NCBI RefSeq assembly: GCF_005239225.2
Contig: NC_133300.1
Span: 3,625,875 to 3,689,874, forward strand
Length of the DNA stretch: 64,000 bases
Direction: 5' to 3'
DNA from: Populus alba
Lineage: Eukaryota; Streptophyta; Magnoliopsida; Malpighiales; Salicaceae
The notes beneath the pieces are model-generated. The model did not search any database. It was not told the origin of the DNA and worked only from the letters and a program-made list of their open reading frames with translations. Shown here one piece after another: positions 24,805 through 37,329 of this stretch. The first letter of the stretch is position 1. The number at the start of each line of letters is the position of its first letter. The translations under genes and the position numbers were made by a program.

Positions 24805-26184
24805 ATGAGCACGCAAGTGGATCAGATAATGGACGATAGGGAAAGTGTTCCAAATAAAGGAAAAGATATAGCAAGTACCTTAGGTGTTTCTAACATCAAA
24901 CCCAACACTGGGATGACTGGAGATATTTTGGCACAGCTGCAAAATAAGATGGGATCGTTGACCTCTCAACAGGACGGGGCTGAGTGTTGTATCTACAGGG
25001 TGCCCAGTTCGTTTCAAAAGGTAAGACCGGAAGCCTACACTCCACAACTTATTTCAATAGGTCCTCTTCACCGCGGCGATAAAAGACTAAAGGACATGGA
25101 ACAGCAAAAATTGAGATATCTCAAAGAGTTTTCTAAACGGGATGGGATGGGTGAGAAGAAAATCGAGGATCTTTTGATCTTCATTCAGGGTAAAGAAGAG
25201 TTTATCCGAGCCAGTTACTCAGAGAACTTCAGCAAAATTGAAAGCAGTGATTTCATAGAGATGATCCTGTTGGATGCACTCTTCATCATTGAGTTTTTTA
25301 AGGATTCAAATGATGATGGAAATGCGGGAACGTCCCACAATGGACATTCTAAAAGTGTTAAGCCGTGGATGATATTTGACATACGAGAAGACTTGATGCT
25401 ACTTGAAAACCAACTACCTTTCTTCATTATTAAGGAAATATACGATACCGTCCATCGCAAAGCCAAGGATGAAAAACCGCGTATTCCTTTTCTTAAACTT
25501 GCTACCGTTTATTTTGGAAAGTATACGTTTTCACAAGGGGTGAAAGACACCGACTTCGATGTACAGGGAAGCAGGAATTTCACTGATTTATTAAGGAAAT
25601 TTATGTTGAATGGAGCCATTAAGCGAAGTTATAGTTTTAATCCTATCAAGCTGAAATATAATGCCGTCATGCTTCGCGAGGCAGGGGTGAAGTTTCAGGT
25701 AACCAAAGACAAATGTTTGGTCAACATAGCATTTGAGGAAGGAGTGTTGAAAATACCACGCTTGGAAGTTGATTACTGCTTCGAACGTGTTGTACGAAAT
25801 ATCATGGCCTTGGAGCAGTGCCGCTATCCGTATGAAGCTTACGTATGCTGTTACATTAAGCTTATGGACCATCTTATAGACAGTGCAGAAGACGTGGGTT
25901 TGCTAGCTGAAAATGGAATTATTCTCAACCGGCTAGGTGACGATGCCGCAGTTTCAAATATGATTAATAAGCTTTGCGAAACAATCACGGACACTTATAC
26001 GTGTTATGATAATATCTGTAGTGAGATGAATGCCCACTATGAGAACCTCTGGAACCATAGAAAGGCAACCTTGAAACTTGTATATTTCACCAATGTTTGG
26101 AGAGGTACGGCAACTGTTGCAGCAGCTATCCTGCTCATCCTCACTTTGATACAGACTATCACTTCCGTAAAATCGGTATTCTAG
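24805..26184 (+). CDS. DUF247 membrane-anchored protein (gene 1, intact)
   Basis: A single open frame of 459 aa, in the usual range for plant DUF247 (PF03140) proteins. It has the family landmarks in order: CCIYRVPSSF (61-70), YTPQLISIGPLHRG (78-91), the IEMILLDALFIIEFF block (about 141-155), FDIREDLMLLENQLPFFII (191-209), and a C-terminal hydrophobic anchor WRGTATVAAAILLILTLIQ (about 430-450). The N-terminal ~60 residues are polar and unconserved. The coding part has no intron. The family is expected to sit on a membrane with most of the protein in the cytosol. Molecular function is unknown, although DUF247 genes are linked to grass self-incompatibility loci. Copy 2 (32727) is its diverged tandem partner. 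Confidence 0.92.
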   Translation: MSTQVDQIMDDRESVPNKGKDIASTLGVSNIKPNTGMTGDILAQLQNKMGSLTSQQDGAECCIYRVPSSFQKVRPEAYTPQLISIGPLHRGDKRLKDMEQQKLRYLKEFSKRDGMGEKKIEDLLIFIQGKEEFIRASYSENFSKIESSDFIEMILLDALFIIEFFKDSNDDGNAGTSHNGHSKSVKPWMIFDIREDLMLLENQLPFFIIKEIYDTVHRKAKDEKPRIPFLKLATVYFGKYTFSQGVKDTDFDVQGSRNFTDLLRKFMLNGAIKRSYSFNPIKLKYNAVMLREAGVKFQVTKDKCLVNIAFEEGVLKIPRLEVDYCFERVVRNIMALEQCRYPYEAYVCCYIKLMDHLIDSAEDVGLLAENGIILNRLGDDAAVSNMINKLCETITDTYTCYDNICSEMNAHYENLWNHRKATLKLVYFTNVWRGTATVAAAILLILTLIQTITSVKSVF

Positions 26185-26339
26185 GATTTTATCTCGTTTA
26201 GTTTCATTATTCCTACGTATGATTGATGTGATTGTTATTGTTAATTTCCTTTAAAGATTGTTTTTAAACTCTGGGCATGTGTATTTCTGAACTAATAATG
26301 TTGTTGCAAATTCTAGTTGTATTGTCCTAAAATTGAGTT

Positions 26340-27614
26340 TGTACTTGTTTCCTCTCAAAATTCTCTTCTTAATTTTAAGATCATCAATTCCAGCTTAAAT
26401 GAAGCTGAAGAGTTAGTGCATGATCTCAATTTCAATATACCCAGCTTACCTAACAACGAATTTGACAAAAACCTGAAAATCAAAGAAATGAACAACGACA
26501 GATAAGAGGCAGGAAGTGATCACAGGAGGAAGAAGACCAAATCTTTATTGTCTCACGGCGGGCCTATATTCTACATATATCCTCACCTCGTGCCAATAAA
26601 TTTGCATACTGATCATAGAAAGTAGAAAAAGAAAATAGTCCAAACCTTTCTTCCTCTTCTTGTCTTCATATCTTCATCACATATTCCAGTAGTTTCACTT
26701 GTAGCTCAACCATTTAATTCTGTTATATGAGATCTTCCTTCGGGCACAACGCCATTTGGGCAGTGAAGTTAACGAGCAACATGTTCTTCTCTTTCCTTTC
26801 ATGGCTCATGGCTCATGGTCACAGGATACCTCTATTGGACATGGCCAAGCTATTTGATTCTCGAGGCCCAAAGACTACCAAAGTCACCAACCCTCTTAAT
26901 GTGCTTCTTCTCTGCATAACAGCCCACACAAAAAAAAAAAATGAAATACTTAAACTTGTTAGTTAATAAGTTGATAATATATGGCATTAATTTTATTCAT
27001 ATAAAAATATTTAATTTATTAATAAAGATTTATTTATCTTTAATATTCATCAATTATTTTATTAATAAATATAATATTTGATTAATAAATCTAAAATAAA
27101 GATAAAGTTTTTGGGATAAAATTATTTTGTAAAGGAAATTATAAAATTGTTATAATTATAGGATTCTTATTGCATCAAAGAATTGTTTCTAAATGTTATT
27201 GGTCAATGCTCTATTAAGATTGGATGTTAATTATAGTTGATGAGATTCGTACATATTATGTTCTTTCCTTTATGAAATGAAACAATTATTCTTATAAGTT
27301 GAGATATGAGGGATTTATAGAACTAATATGTGGGTACTTCTTGAATGACATGTACACTGAACTGACTAACATGAAAATTTCATATGCAGAAATCACTTGT
27401 GTCTATGGAAAAGTTCATGTGACAATTGTGTAAGTGATTTTTAGACTTGAGATCACTGAATTATCTTATTTAGAGAGTGTTATGTTTTGATCATGTTATA
27501 TGTTGTCCTAATCAAGGGTAACAAAAAAGTAAATATTGGGTATAACATTAACTATATGAATTCATCATCTTAGATTAATTAAGGAAAACATTTCATCAAT
27601 TATCAAATAGTAGT
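26340..27614. other. Spacer between the duplicated units
   Basis: Similarity between the two DUF247 units ends near 26338 (and 33957). The 26500-26940 part is less AT-rich and has a short open frame (26727-26966), but no recognisable protein. The 26960-27600 part is AT-rich. No gene can be supported. Confidence 0.4.
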
Positions 27615-28427
27615 TGTCGTGGGGTCCATGACGTCGTCTGGCGACGACAGAAGCTCTTTGTTGTGCCTCCTGATGTGAGGTGTGGTGTGTGTTAGGAAGA
27701 TTTTTGGATTTAATCATAAAATTATGATTAAATTTTAGAAGTCGCCACCTAGTTTTATGGTTACTAGAAACCTATGATCTGCGGGAGTCTAAATAAGAGA
27801 CTGGTTGTGCAAGGAGAAGACTCATCACCCCTATTGCACCCTATCTAAGGTAAGCTGCATTGTTGTTTGATTGTTTTTTTCTAAGTCGAGTTGGTCTTTT
27901 CTAAGGTTTAAGGCAGATCTCTCTTCATGAGAAAGTCTTTATCCTATTTCGGTTAAATCCTGATCATTCTAAAATCTATATTTTGTATCTTTAATATCCG
28001 AGGGTATACTTTATCGTGTAATTTTACACCCCACAAATATTAAAGTCTACATATGGATCCTAAAAAAAAAATTGAAAAAAAGATTTTCGGCATGTTGGCC
28101 AAATCCTAATGGATAATCATAAACTGGTTATAATATCAATTTTTTTTTTTATGAAAAATATGTTTTGGAAAAAATTTTAGGATTTGGCCGTATACAATAA
28201 AATATATTTTTTCACTTTTTTGAATTTTTTTTCCGGAGAAAAACCGGGTATTTTAATATCGGACTTGTATTTTACAATGTAAATATACAACCCGATATTA
28301 TGCAAAATGGATAGAAAAATATTTGAGAAAATCATAATTTTTTTTAAAATGATTTTTGAATTTTTTTGGAATTTTTTTTGTTTTTTTTAAATAATATTAT
28401 AATATATATTATATTATAATATAATAT
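27615..28427. mobile_element. LTR fragment cut off at the duplication border
   Basis: Begins TGTCGTGGGGTCC and contains the block GTCGCCACCTAGTTTTATGG...TACTAGAAACC...GCTGCATTG shared with the LTRs at 20886, 35020 and 54145. It has a TATTTTGTATC...GAGGGTATAC block shared with 37370-37430. It stops abruptly in a TA-rich run where duplication copy B starts, so its other half is missing. Confidence 0.55.
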
Positions 28428-30044
28428 ATGTGGATAGTCTAACATATAATTTTATGGACAAGATAGACAGACCAAAGCTAAAAAAGAGGTTTGGTTGTGT
28501 AAGAGAACCAGTCTGATACGAAATATCATAATTATGTGATTGTTGGATTACTTTGCCAGCTTACTTCGAGAAGGCTTTCAAATGAGGCCTTGAAGTTACT
28601 GTTCTATGGATTTTCAGCTTTAATTGAATTTTAAAATACATTAATTTTTTTTTTGAATTTTAGCCAATGAACTGTAATCCCAAATGGGGCCAAGCCCAAG
28701 ATCCTAAGTTGGATCTGAAAATGATGATCAATACCATTAAGACCTTTTAAACTAGGATTGCCAATGAAATCTCCTAAATAAATAAATAAGTAAAAAACGA
28801 GGACTGCTGTAGCTCACATCATTCAATCTGCAAGCTAACGTTTGCACGATAAGGTAACATTTTAATATCATAATGATTAAAAAAAGAGAGAAAAAACATT
28901 ATAATATCATAGCCATGTCTACCAGTATTAAATTAAGAGAAAAGGTCAAGTATTTATTGGTGGTTCAATCAACGCATAAATGCTGCATGATGGACCAACT
29001 TAACTGCATTTTTTTCCAGTACAAATAACTGATAAAATTAAAAAAAAATATATGTTTAAATTTATAAATTTCATATGAAAAATATTTTTAATTTATAAAG
29101 TTATCTGAAATATTTTATAAAAAATAAACTCACGACTTCTTCTGACTATTTCAACTGCCACTACTCTGTCACCAGTATGATGAAACCAGCCTAGAGAAAC
29201 TACGGCAGAAGGCGGCAGCAGCAGAAATCAAGAGGAAACAACCGCAATGAATCGACGGTGGGAGGAAGTTTCTAGCAGAAGGCTGTGCTGACGTGGAAAT
29301 TGGAATTACAGCTGATGTAAGTCAGCATTCTGACGTGGGTTCCATGCAGCAACTATATAGGATTCAAGGAGTATCTATGGGAGAGGAAAGTCTGGAACTA
29401 AGAGGTTAATGTGTCGTAGAATCACTGTTGAAGACAGCAGCGGCTCAAATCGAACAGAACTGCGTCGCTTTACGAAACCTTAAGACAATCACATCGTTGC
29501 TGCTACAATAGTTATCAGAGTCCATCTGCCTGGCAGGTTGACCTTAAACAATCAAACCGAATAGATGTCATTGTTATGGATGGAAATTCAGTCTTTTCCT
29601 TGAGGGTACAAACAAATAGCATGGTTAGCTGGTGTTTTTATTGCATAATAAAATTACTAAATTGTATTTAAAAATTATTTTTATTTAATTAGCATTATGG
29701 GACAGGTTTTTGTATTTATGCAGAGCTTATAATTTTGGTAGGTTTTTTTTTTTCTTTTACTATTTATAGACATACAAGTATAATTTATATCTAAAATGTT
29801 CGTAATTTAAAGGGCATTTTAGAAAATTAATATAAAAGTTTTGTGAAATATAAGATATTAAAGTAAAACCATATAATTAATTAAATTGAGATTCTAATTT
29901 ATCTTGTGTTCAAATCCAACATATTAATTAGCCCTCAAATTAGAAAAGCATGGCTTTAGGCCATATCCACCTAAACACACAATGGATTTAAAAATAAAAT
30001 TATTATTGATCCAAAAACATTTCTCAGGGATTTTTTATACAAAA

Positions 30045-30082
<38 letters not shown>

Positions 30083-32075
30083 CTAAAAATATATAAAAGT
30101 AAGAACTATTTGTTAAAAATCTAATTCAATAAAAAAATACTCTTAGAATTTACAAAAAATCTAATAATATATTTTTTAGGCTCTGCTAGCTATAGTTCAG
30201 GCATGGGTTGAGTCCTAACATGATTAGCTTTATTTTGACTTGGATTATAGCGAGTATTGATTTTTTAATTTTTTTTGTTTTGATTTATTTTTAAATATTA
30301 ACATCAACTAAATTAGCATATTATAATTAAAAATTAATCGCGTCAAAAATAGATTTTTTTTACTTAAATAAAACACCGACAAATGATGAAGGTTACCTAT
30401 TTCTAACCCAAGACAGCTAACCATTCAATCCAATTACTTAAGAGTCAACTGAACACAGAAAATGAGTCTTTATATAAAAGAGAAGATGAATGTGAGCTGG
30501 CGATGAACTGACGACATGCATGTTTTCGTGGATCCTTTTTTCTTTAAAGAGGGAAATAAATAAATAAATAAAAGTCAAGTAGATGGAAAAAAGTCAACTA
30601 CTTAATATGAATACAGAGGCACATCACATATTAATTAACATTGCTACAGTTTATAAGAATTAAAATATAAAAATAATATATATTTTTTTAAAAATCATTT
30701 GATGATACCGTGTACATGTGCACATGCATGTATTTATATATTGCAATAATTAAATAAGAGAAGTCTTTTTTAAAACAAAATTGTCTATTGACTTAGATTT
30801 AATTGAACATGCTTTATGATTGTTGATTTTTAATTTGAATTATTTTTCATAAATAACTTATAATATTGTTAAGAAAATAATCAAGATAAATATTCTTGAT
30901 TATTTCCTAATCAATAAAAAAAAAAGATCAAGAAATTAAATAACTTAAGGAAATCAAAAATTTATTTCAAGAAGATTATAAGTATTTTCTATAATTTATT
31001 TTATTATATTTTTCTATATATCTTGTTATACGACTATATAAACTCTGTATGGATTGAAAATAAAACACACATGAAAGATCTAATAATAATTTCTTGTTTT
31101 ATTCTTAAATTTGTTCCAAATTAAAATGATTTTAATTAGAAATATATTTGATAAAAATGATTCAAATCAGTTTTTTTTTATTAAATGTAGTATAAACATT
31201 AAAAGTTAAAATTTAAATTTTTAATAAATCAAGATTTTCACTTAATTGTGTATTTAACAAAGTTTTAATCCAAGTTAAAAGTTAATTATTTCCAACCAAA
31301 CATGTTATTAACTATTTTAAGAATAAAATATTAAAAAATAACTCAAAATCAATTTATAAAAACAATCATGACAAACAAATTCTAATGCACATGCCTGATG
31401 AATTATTATGAATTGTTAATCACCCGTCCTTGCACATATATTTTGGGCTCAACCATTTAGGTTGACAAGAGCAAGAGACTACGCGAGGCTGAAATATACA
31501 GGAAAGGGGCTCGCTGCCTGGGACTATACACAGAGATACTGTCGTCTGATCTCCCTCAGGTCAGCACTAACTTGTTTTGTTCTTTGAAATGTTTACTGAC
31601 GATCTTTTGGATCTGGTTTAAGCTCTGCACTCTGCAAACCTTAGGTGGTTCTATATAAGTTTATGCATTCTATCCATAAAGTTTACCTTTCCGCTGTAAA
31701 GCTAGGTCTAGGTGGACGTAGTTCCATTTTTATTTGTTTTCTTTTTAAAGAACCATTTTTATTTTTTAATATTTTTTTTAAAGAAGCGATAAACTAGACC
31801 AGGTCTGGTTTTTAATTAGAATATAAGCAACTTAACAGGAAGAACAGAGTTCAATAAGATTTTGGGGAAATGATGTAAATAGTCGTGAAGGTTTTTTTAA
31901 GAGAATGTTTGGTACATCGTCTAAGCAGAACTTTATAAAGATTTTGAATTTATTTTATTTAAATTAGTATTTTTTAGTAATTTTAGATATTTTTAATACG
32001 ATAATATTAAAAATAAATTAAAAAAATATTATTTTAATTTATTTTTAAATAAAATATATTTTAAAAGCAATCAAC
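28428..32075. repeat. Segmental duplication, copy B (upstream block of DUF247 gene 2)
   Basis: Matches 15197-17915 in order, with scattered substitutions and small indels. It retains an extra ~980 bp (29430-30405) that is missing from copy A; this part includes an (ATT)n run at 30046-30082. It contains the leader-like block ending in CTCCCTCAG at 31559. Similarity to copy A fades at about 32075, and 32076-32658 is unrelated to the region upstream of gene 1. Confidence 0.9.
30046..30082. repeat. (ATT)n microsatellite
   Basis: About twelve ATT units, within the part of copy B that copy A lacks. Confidence 0.9.
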
Positions 32076-32726
32076 TGCTTTTAATTCTTTTTTTATTGGA
32101 TTTTTTTTATATTTTTTTTCCTTACTTTTCTCTCTTTCTCTCTTGCCTTTTCTTTTTAATCTTTTTCTATTTTGCTTCTGCCCAGTCAGCAACATATAAA
32201 AGAAATGAAGAACTTATTTGTTTTATTTTTTAATGACAAATAATTATTTTACCTTTAATGAGTTTGTTTTGCTTTTATTTGATATTTTTTTTTTTTTTTT
32301 GTTAATACTACCAAGTTCCGTTTATCCTAAAATTTTAACCATATTTTATTCAATATATTTTAAGATTTCTTGTAAAAATTTCAACCCAATTTGATAGTCA
32401 GATTAAAAATTACATCCAATAACATAAAACCAGTCAAATTATGATTTTTCATCAAATTTTTAAATTTCTTCAAAAATTCTGAAATTTTAACCCAAGCTAA
32501 AGTATTATATTACAAGGCTCTATGTAAATTTTTAAAATTTTTTGATAATTTAATTGAGAATTATGAATTTTTTTTAATATAAAACTAGTCAAAATATATT
32601 GATAAAATCTTTATATAGGGTAGAGGCCACCCTAGCCCTCAGCATGCGTCCGCCCTTGGGAAAGCCTACGCTCCACTACTTATTTCAATAGGTCCTCTTA
32701 ACCGCCAAAATAAAAGACTAGAGGCC

Positions 32727-33767
32727 ATGGAAAAGGAGAAGCTGAAATATTTGAAGAAGCTTACTGAACGGGATGGGAAGAAAATTATTGATATTTTGAT
32801 CAGCATTAAGAACCAGGAAGAGCGTCTCCGACACTGTTATTCAGAGAAATTCAAATCAATCGAGAGCCGTGATTTCGTAGAGATGATCCTGCTGGATGCT
32901 GTCTTCATCATTCAGTTTTTGTCGGAGTCAAAGGATGATAAAGGTCCTAAGAATTTTGAGCCCAGGATGACATTTGACATCCGAGAAGACTTGATGCTAC
33001 TTGAAAACCAGCTACCACTCTTCATTATTCAGGAAATATATGACCAGGTCAAGCCCCCTAGCGAGGACGCTACAGCCATTCCTTTTCTTGATCTTGCCAC
33101 GTTTCATTTTGGAAAGTACACGTTTTCACAAGGGGTAGAAACCAGCCCTAGTGTAAAGGGAAGCAGGCATTTCACTGATTTACTAAGGAATTTGATGTTG
33201 AATGGAGCCATTCAGCGAAGTTATAGCTTGAACCCTATCATGCTGAAATATAGTGCCGTCATGCTTCGCAAGGCAGGAGTGAAGTTTCAGGTCACCCAAG
33301 ACAAATGCTTGGTCAACATAAAATTTGAGAAAGGAGTGTTGAAAATACCACGCTTGGAAGTTGATCACTGTTTCGAACGTCTTGTACGAAATATCATGGC
33401 CCTGGAGCAGTGCTGCAACCCGTTTGAAGCTCACGTATGCAGTTACATTAAGTTTATGGACCATCTTATCGACAGTGCAGAAGATGTGGGTTTGCTAGTC
33501 CGAAAGGGAATCATTCTCAACTGGCTAGGTGATGATGCTGCAGTTTCAAATATGATCAACCATTTTTGCGAAAATATTGGTGACAATTACACTTGTTTTG
33601 GTGATATCTCTCAAAAGATAAATGCCCACTATGAGAGCCGCTTTAACCATATGAAAGCAACCTTGAAACTTATATATTTCCCCAATATTTGGAGAGGTAC
33701 GGCAACTGTTGCAGCAGCTATCCTGCTGATCCTCACTTTGATACAGACTATAAAATCATTCTTGTAA
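32727..33767 (+). CDS. N-terminally truncated DUF247 gene (copy 2)
   Basis: A 346-aa open frame, closely similar to residues ~100-459 of gene 1, including FDIREDLMLLENQLPLFII and the anchor WRGTATVAAAILLILTLIQ. In-frame similarity extends upstream to about 32659 (YAPLLISIGPLNR), but no ATG lies there. The CCIYRVP motif and the first ~75 residues are absent, replaced by unrelated AT-rich DNA. The first usable Met is at 32727. No internal stop has accumulated despite the lost N-terminus. It may be a recent pseudogene, a functional short form, or have a missed upstream exon. Copy B of the duplication lies upstream. Confidence 0.75.
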   Translation: MEKEKLKYLKKLTERDGKKIIDILISIKNQEERLRHCYSEKFKSIESRDFVEMILLDAVFIIQFLSESKDDKGPKNFEPRMTFDIREDLMLLENQLPLFIIQEIYDQVKPPSEDATAIPFLDLATFHFGKYTFSQGVETSPSVKGSRHFTDLLRNLMLNGAIQRSYSLNPIMLKYSAVMLRKAGVKFQVTQDKCLVNIKFEKGVLKIPRLEVDHCFERLVRNIMALEQCCNPFEAHVCSYIKFMDHLIDSAEDVGLLVRKGIILNWLGDDAAVSNMINHFCENIGDNYTCFGDISQKINAHYESRFNHMKATLKLIYFPNIWRGTATVAAAILLILTLIQTIKSFL

Positions 33768-33957
33768 GATTTTCTCTTGCTTAGTTTTATTACTTCTACG
33801 TAATGATTGATTGGAATATTGTTATTGTTAACTTCCTCATAAAATTAATTTCCACAAAGAATTGTTGTTAAATTTTGGGTTTATGTAGTTCTGAACTAAT
33901 AATATTGTCGCAAATTCTTGTTGTATTGTCCTAAAATTGAGTCTGTACTTGTGCCCT

Positions 33958-35019
33958 GTGTGCTGGCCTTTTAAAGAAAAATTGAAGGACAAAGGTGTTG
34001 TATGGGGCTGCTACTTTGACCAATTTGAACATTAAATAACGTGATTCCATGATATGTTGTTCTATATTGTGACTTTCTTGTTATCATGAATTAACATCTT
34101 GAGGTCAGTTTATTGCCATTAGGACTCCTTCATCAGTCAACATCTCTTCATTAACACAGGATGATTTGTGGGAGTGTTCATCCTTGTCACCCCAATTTTT
34201 TTTTGGTCCCCTTGTCACTCAAGTTACTCCCGTAAATCATGTTAGGTTGTCGGGTTCTGCTCCTGTTATGATCAGGCAAATTTTGCCCTTAAAGTAGTAT
34301 GAAACGCTGGATTGTCAATGATATTCCAAATCAATGTGTTGCTGCGAGTATGAAACACTGAATTAACTATCATGCATATGTAGAGCTATGAGATTGTCAC
34401 GGTAGAGAATTGGTGGAGAAGAGAGTGGAATGTAAAGATCTTTGGGATTGATTAGTGGTTAAGATGATATGAATATATTCTAAGACGAATCGTCTATGTG
34501 GTGACAATGATTGTACATTGAATGAGATAGTCGATAAATTGATATGTTCACTTATAAAGAAACCCTCATAATTTTTTATATTATGTGTGTATATATATAT
34601 AAAAAAAAAAATACAAAAAACAAATATCATGATAAGAAGATACAAAAACTCATAATCGGTTGAAAATGTTAAATTGTAGTATTTTTGTATTTAACATCCT
34701 CCAGAGAATGGGGGTGTTACATTATCCAACTTCTTTTGCAGCTCCTTCTTATTACTAACCCCTTTTCATTTGAGATTTATAGCGATAGATGACTATCTTG
34801 CATCTAGCTTTGCTCTTTCGTTCCTCAGAGCATCTTGGATAAGTTGTCATTCCTTCATATTGAGTAATTAGGGCTAATTAAAAACTCCTTCTGCTACTCC
34901 TCGTTGTGCACTAAAATAGATTGCCCCTAGTCACTTCTGATAACGTCGAGCTCAACCAAATAATTAACCTCTTTAAATACTTAACCAACCCCCAGGTTCT
35001 CTTTAAATAAACGACCTAA
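33958..35019. other. Spacer after DUF247 copy 2
   Basis: Mixed AT-rich sequence. The part 34690-35010, with GGGGGTGTTACA near 34710, looks like decayed LTR or primer-region DNA, but no boundaries can be defined. No gene is supported. Confidence 0.35.
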
Positions 35020-36833
35020 ATTAATTTTGTAAGAAACAAATTTCGGTCATCTTGTTTTTGGATAACAAAATGTTTGTGAGCTAGTATTATAATCACTATA
35101 AACCCTAACTGGTCAATATATATTTTATGATATGAGACTAATTATGTGAAATAAAAGATACTATCATCTCTTAAGCGTTCTACCTGAGATAGTTTGCATG
35201 ATTAGTCTTGTCTTAAATTGCTGAAAGTTTGTTGTTGTTATATTTTTATGGTTTTCCTATAATATTTCTAACTCTGTCGTTAATGAATATTCACATATGA
35301 ATATTTTTAACTCTAGCGTTAGTAAATATCATGTAACCAAAATAGTATGGTATTTCTAGCTCTGGTGCTAATGAATAAATTCATAAAATTTGGATTTTAA
35401 AAAAGAAAAAAAACTTTTTTTTTTTTTGAAAAAAGAAAGGTGGACATATATTGTGTATCAGTTTCACATTTTTGTAGTAAAATAACCCACAAATCAATTG
35501 TACAACAAATTCAAAAAAAAAAAAACAAGAGGGACATCTAAATAAATCAACGAAAATCCTCAAATTTTTTTGAATTTTTCTAATATAAAAAAGAGGTTCA
35601 TTTAGCCAATATTAAAGAAAAAATAGTAATAAAATATAAAAAAATATAAAAAAATTATTTTACTAAAAACATCCTTAACCAAAAGGAGATTGGGTTGACT
35701 GGGCCTAAGGCCCAACCCCTCCATTTTTTATAAAAAAATAGAAGATATCTGGGCTGGATCCAGCCCAGCCATAGACCCAGTAGCCCAGCCTGGTTACTTG
35801 CCTACCCCGTTAACCTGGCTTCTCTCTCTGTTTTTTTATTTTTTTTAACTTGCTGCCGTACGTGTAAACAGTGCACGCATGCTTGCAAGGTAATTAAAAA
35901 GGCAGGGAGGGAACGAGAACGGCTTACTTAGTTTGCAGGCGATTTGGACGAGAATCCACAAGTGCTTGTTGCTGGGCGAAGCTTCTGTTTTTGGCCTCCT
36001 TTCTGCTTTCTGCCTTTTCTTCTTTTGGTCTCTCTGTTACTGTTTCTCCCGTCAATTCTCTCTTCCTCTCATTTTGCTCTGTCTGTCTTCTCTCTGCTTT
36101 TCTGTTCTTTCCGTATTTTTCTCCCGGTCTGTGTGTTTTCTTTTTGTTGTCGCTGTGTTGTTCCTCCCCTCTCTGGTCTCCCCTCTCTGGCTTTTATAAA
36201 GCCAGAGAATGCATGATCATGCGCGACCTGCATGTCCGCCCTTGTTTGAGGAAAAGTCGGGGGCTAAAAGCCCTGTCATTGCTTCACCCATTCTGGAATT
36301 TAGAGATACATCGTGTGGGTGAGGGATAGCAGGCAGCTGGTAGAAGACGTGACCCACGACAAGTTTCTGCTGAATCAATGGAATGAAGACTATGAACAGT
36401 TATTTAAAACGGCGCTGTTTTATCCATGGAAATGGCTATTTTCAATTTTACCCCTGAACTTCTGACATTTAGCAATTGAGCCCTAAGAAAATCCTTTTTT
36501 TTTTTTTGCCCCTGGATTTTGGTGCCATTTACAAAATAGTCCTTGGTTTCCAATTCAATCCTTAATTGGCTCTTCAACTTTTAATTCTTTCAAAATTACC
36601 CCTATACTTTAGTATTTTTTTCAATTAAGCCCTTGATTGCATTAATTAATTAAATCAAAGTTTAATTAAGCCCATAAACTTATTAATTCTTTCATTTTTT
36701 GACCAAATTGACTCCAACATTTATAATTCATCCTTATTAGTTCTCAAACTTTCAATTTGTGTTGTCTTGACTCAATTTTCAAATTATTTTTCATTCATTC
36801 ATTCTTTTTAGAATAAAAAATTGGGTTATGATA
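35020..36833 (-). mobile_element. Diverged LTR of the same group as 20886 and 54145
   Basis: Shares in order the CTAGTATTATAATCACTA...AACCCTAACTGGTCAA block, the repeated 'aactctagcgttagtaaatat' motifs, a G/C-rich GGGCTGG segment (35690-35820), the CT-rich tract (35985-36180), the TATA palindrome (36185-36207) and the AATTGGGTTATGA end (here TGATA, not TGACA). The left end is worn and no target-site duplication was found. Confidence 0.6.
36185..36207. repeat. TATA-bearing perfect inverted repeat in the LTR
   Basis: CTCTGGCTTT-TAT-AAAGCCAGAG: ten-base arms around three bases, with TTTATAAA at the centre. A close counterpart lies at 55579-55602 and a decayed one near 21890-21910. It sits just upstream, in the minus direction, of the purine-rich leader, so it is a probable LTR promoter core. 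Confidence 0.6.
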
Positions 36834-37329
36834 GAAGTTATAGTCTTAGCTAAAAAATCCTGTAAAGTTTAGGACTTTAATCGAGTTTGCAAAGTGAATT
36901 ATTAAGGAGCTTATACTATAAAGGTATGTTTTAGGTCATTAAATGAGAGGTAAGTTTTCTACCTAGTCTTCAAAAGATTTATAAACTGCCTAGTGACCAC
37001 TTTATATAAAGGCAGTATAAGGGTTTATAAGAAATGGTTGGGGCATGGTGTGACGACCATTATCGAGTAAACATTCAGCTCATTGGTTGATGTTTCACGA
37101 ATCTGAACCATGATTGAAAGTCATGAGACAAACCATTACTCCCTACCTAACTTATAATTGGATTTATTCACAAAATTAAAATACATAAAGGCAATAATCT
37201 AAACCCGATGTACTTATACATGAACTGGAAGTAAAAATGCTAAAGTAGTAAAAAATACGTGCTAAAATTAAATTAAACAAACTAATAAAAATACGTAGGC
37301 AAACAATCAAACAAGTAAAGCTTAGTCCA
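36834..37329. other. Unassigned repeat-like DNA
   Basis: Lies between two LTR-like segments. No terminal motifs, gene or tandem structure were recognised. Confidence 0.3.

Noticed and set aside
25215..25872. Minus-strand open frames inside DUF247 gene 1, mirrored at 33183-33464
   Set aside because: Antisense shadows kept open by the conserved sense frame.
26727..26966. 79-aa open frame (26727-26966)
   Set aside because: No recognisable domain, no splice context and no conservation in the second duplication unit.
30046..30082. Regular short repeats as a CRISPR-like array
   Set aside because: Simple ATT microsatellite; no spacer structure, and a plant nuclear context.
24805..33767. DUF247 pair as a self-incompatibility S-locus
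   Set aside because: Grass SI loci pair DUF247 genes with a small secreted stigma protein (HPS10). None is visible here, and no allelic data exist. DUF247 genes are common tandem families.
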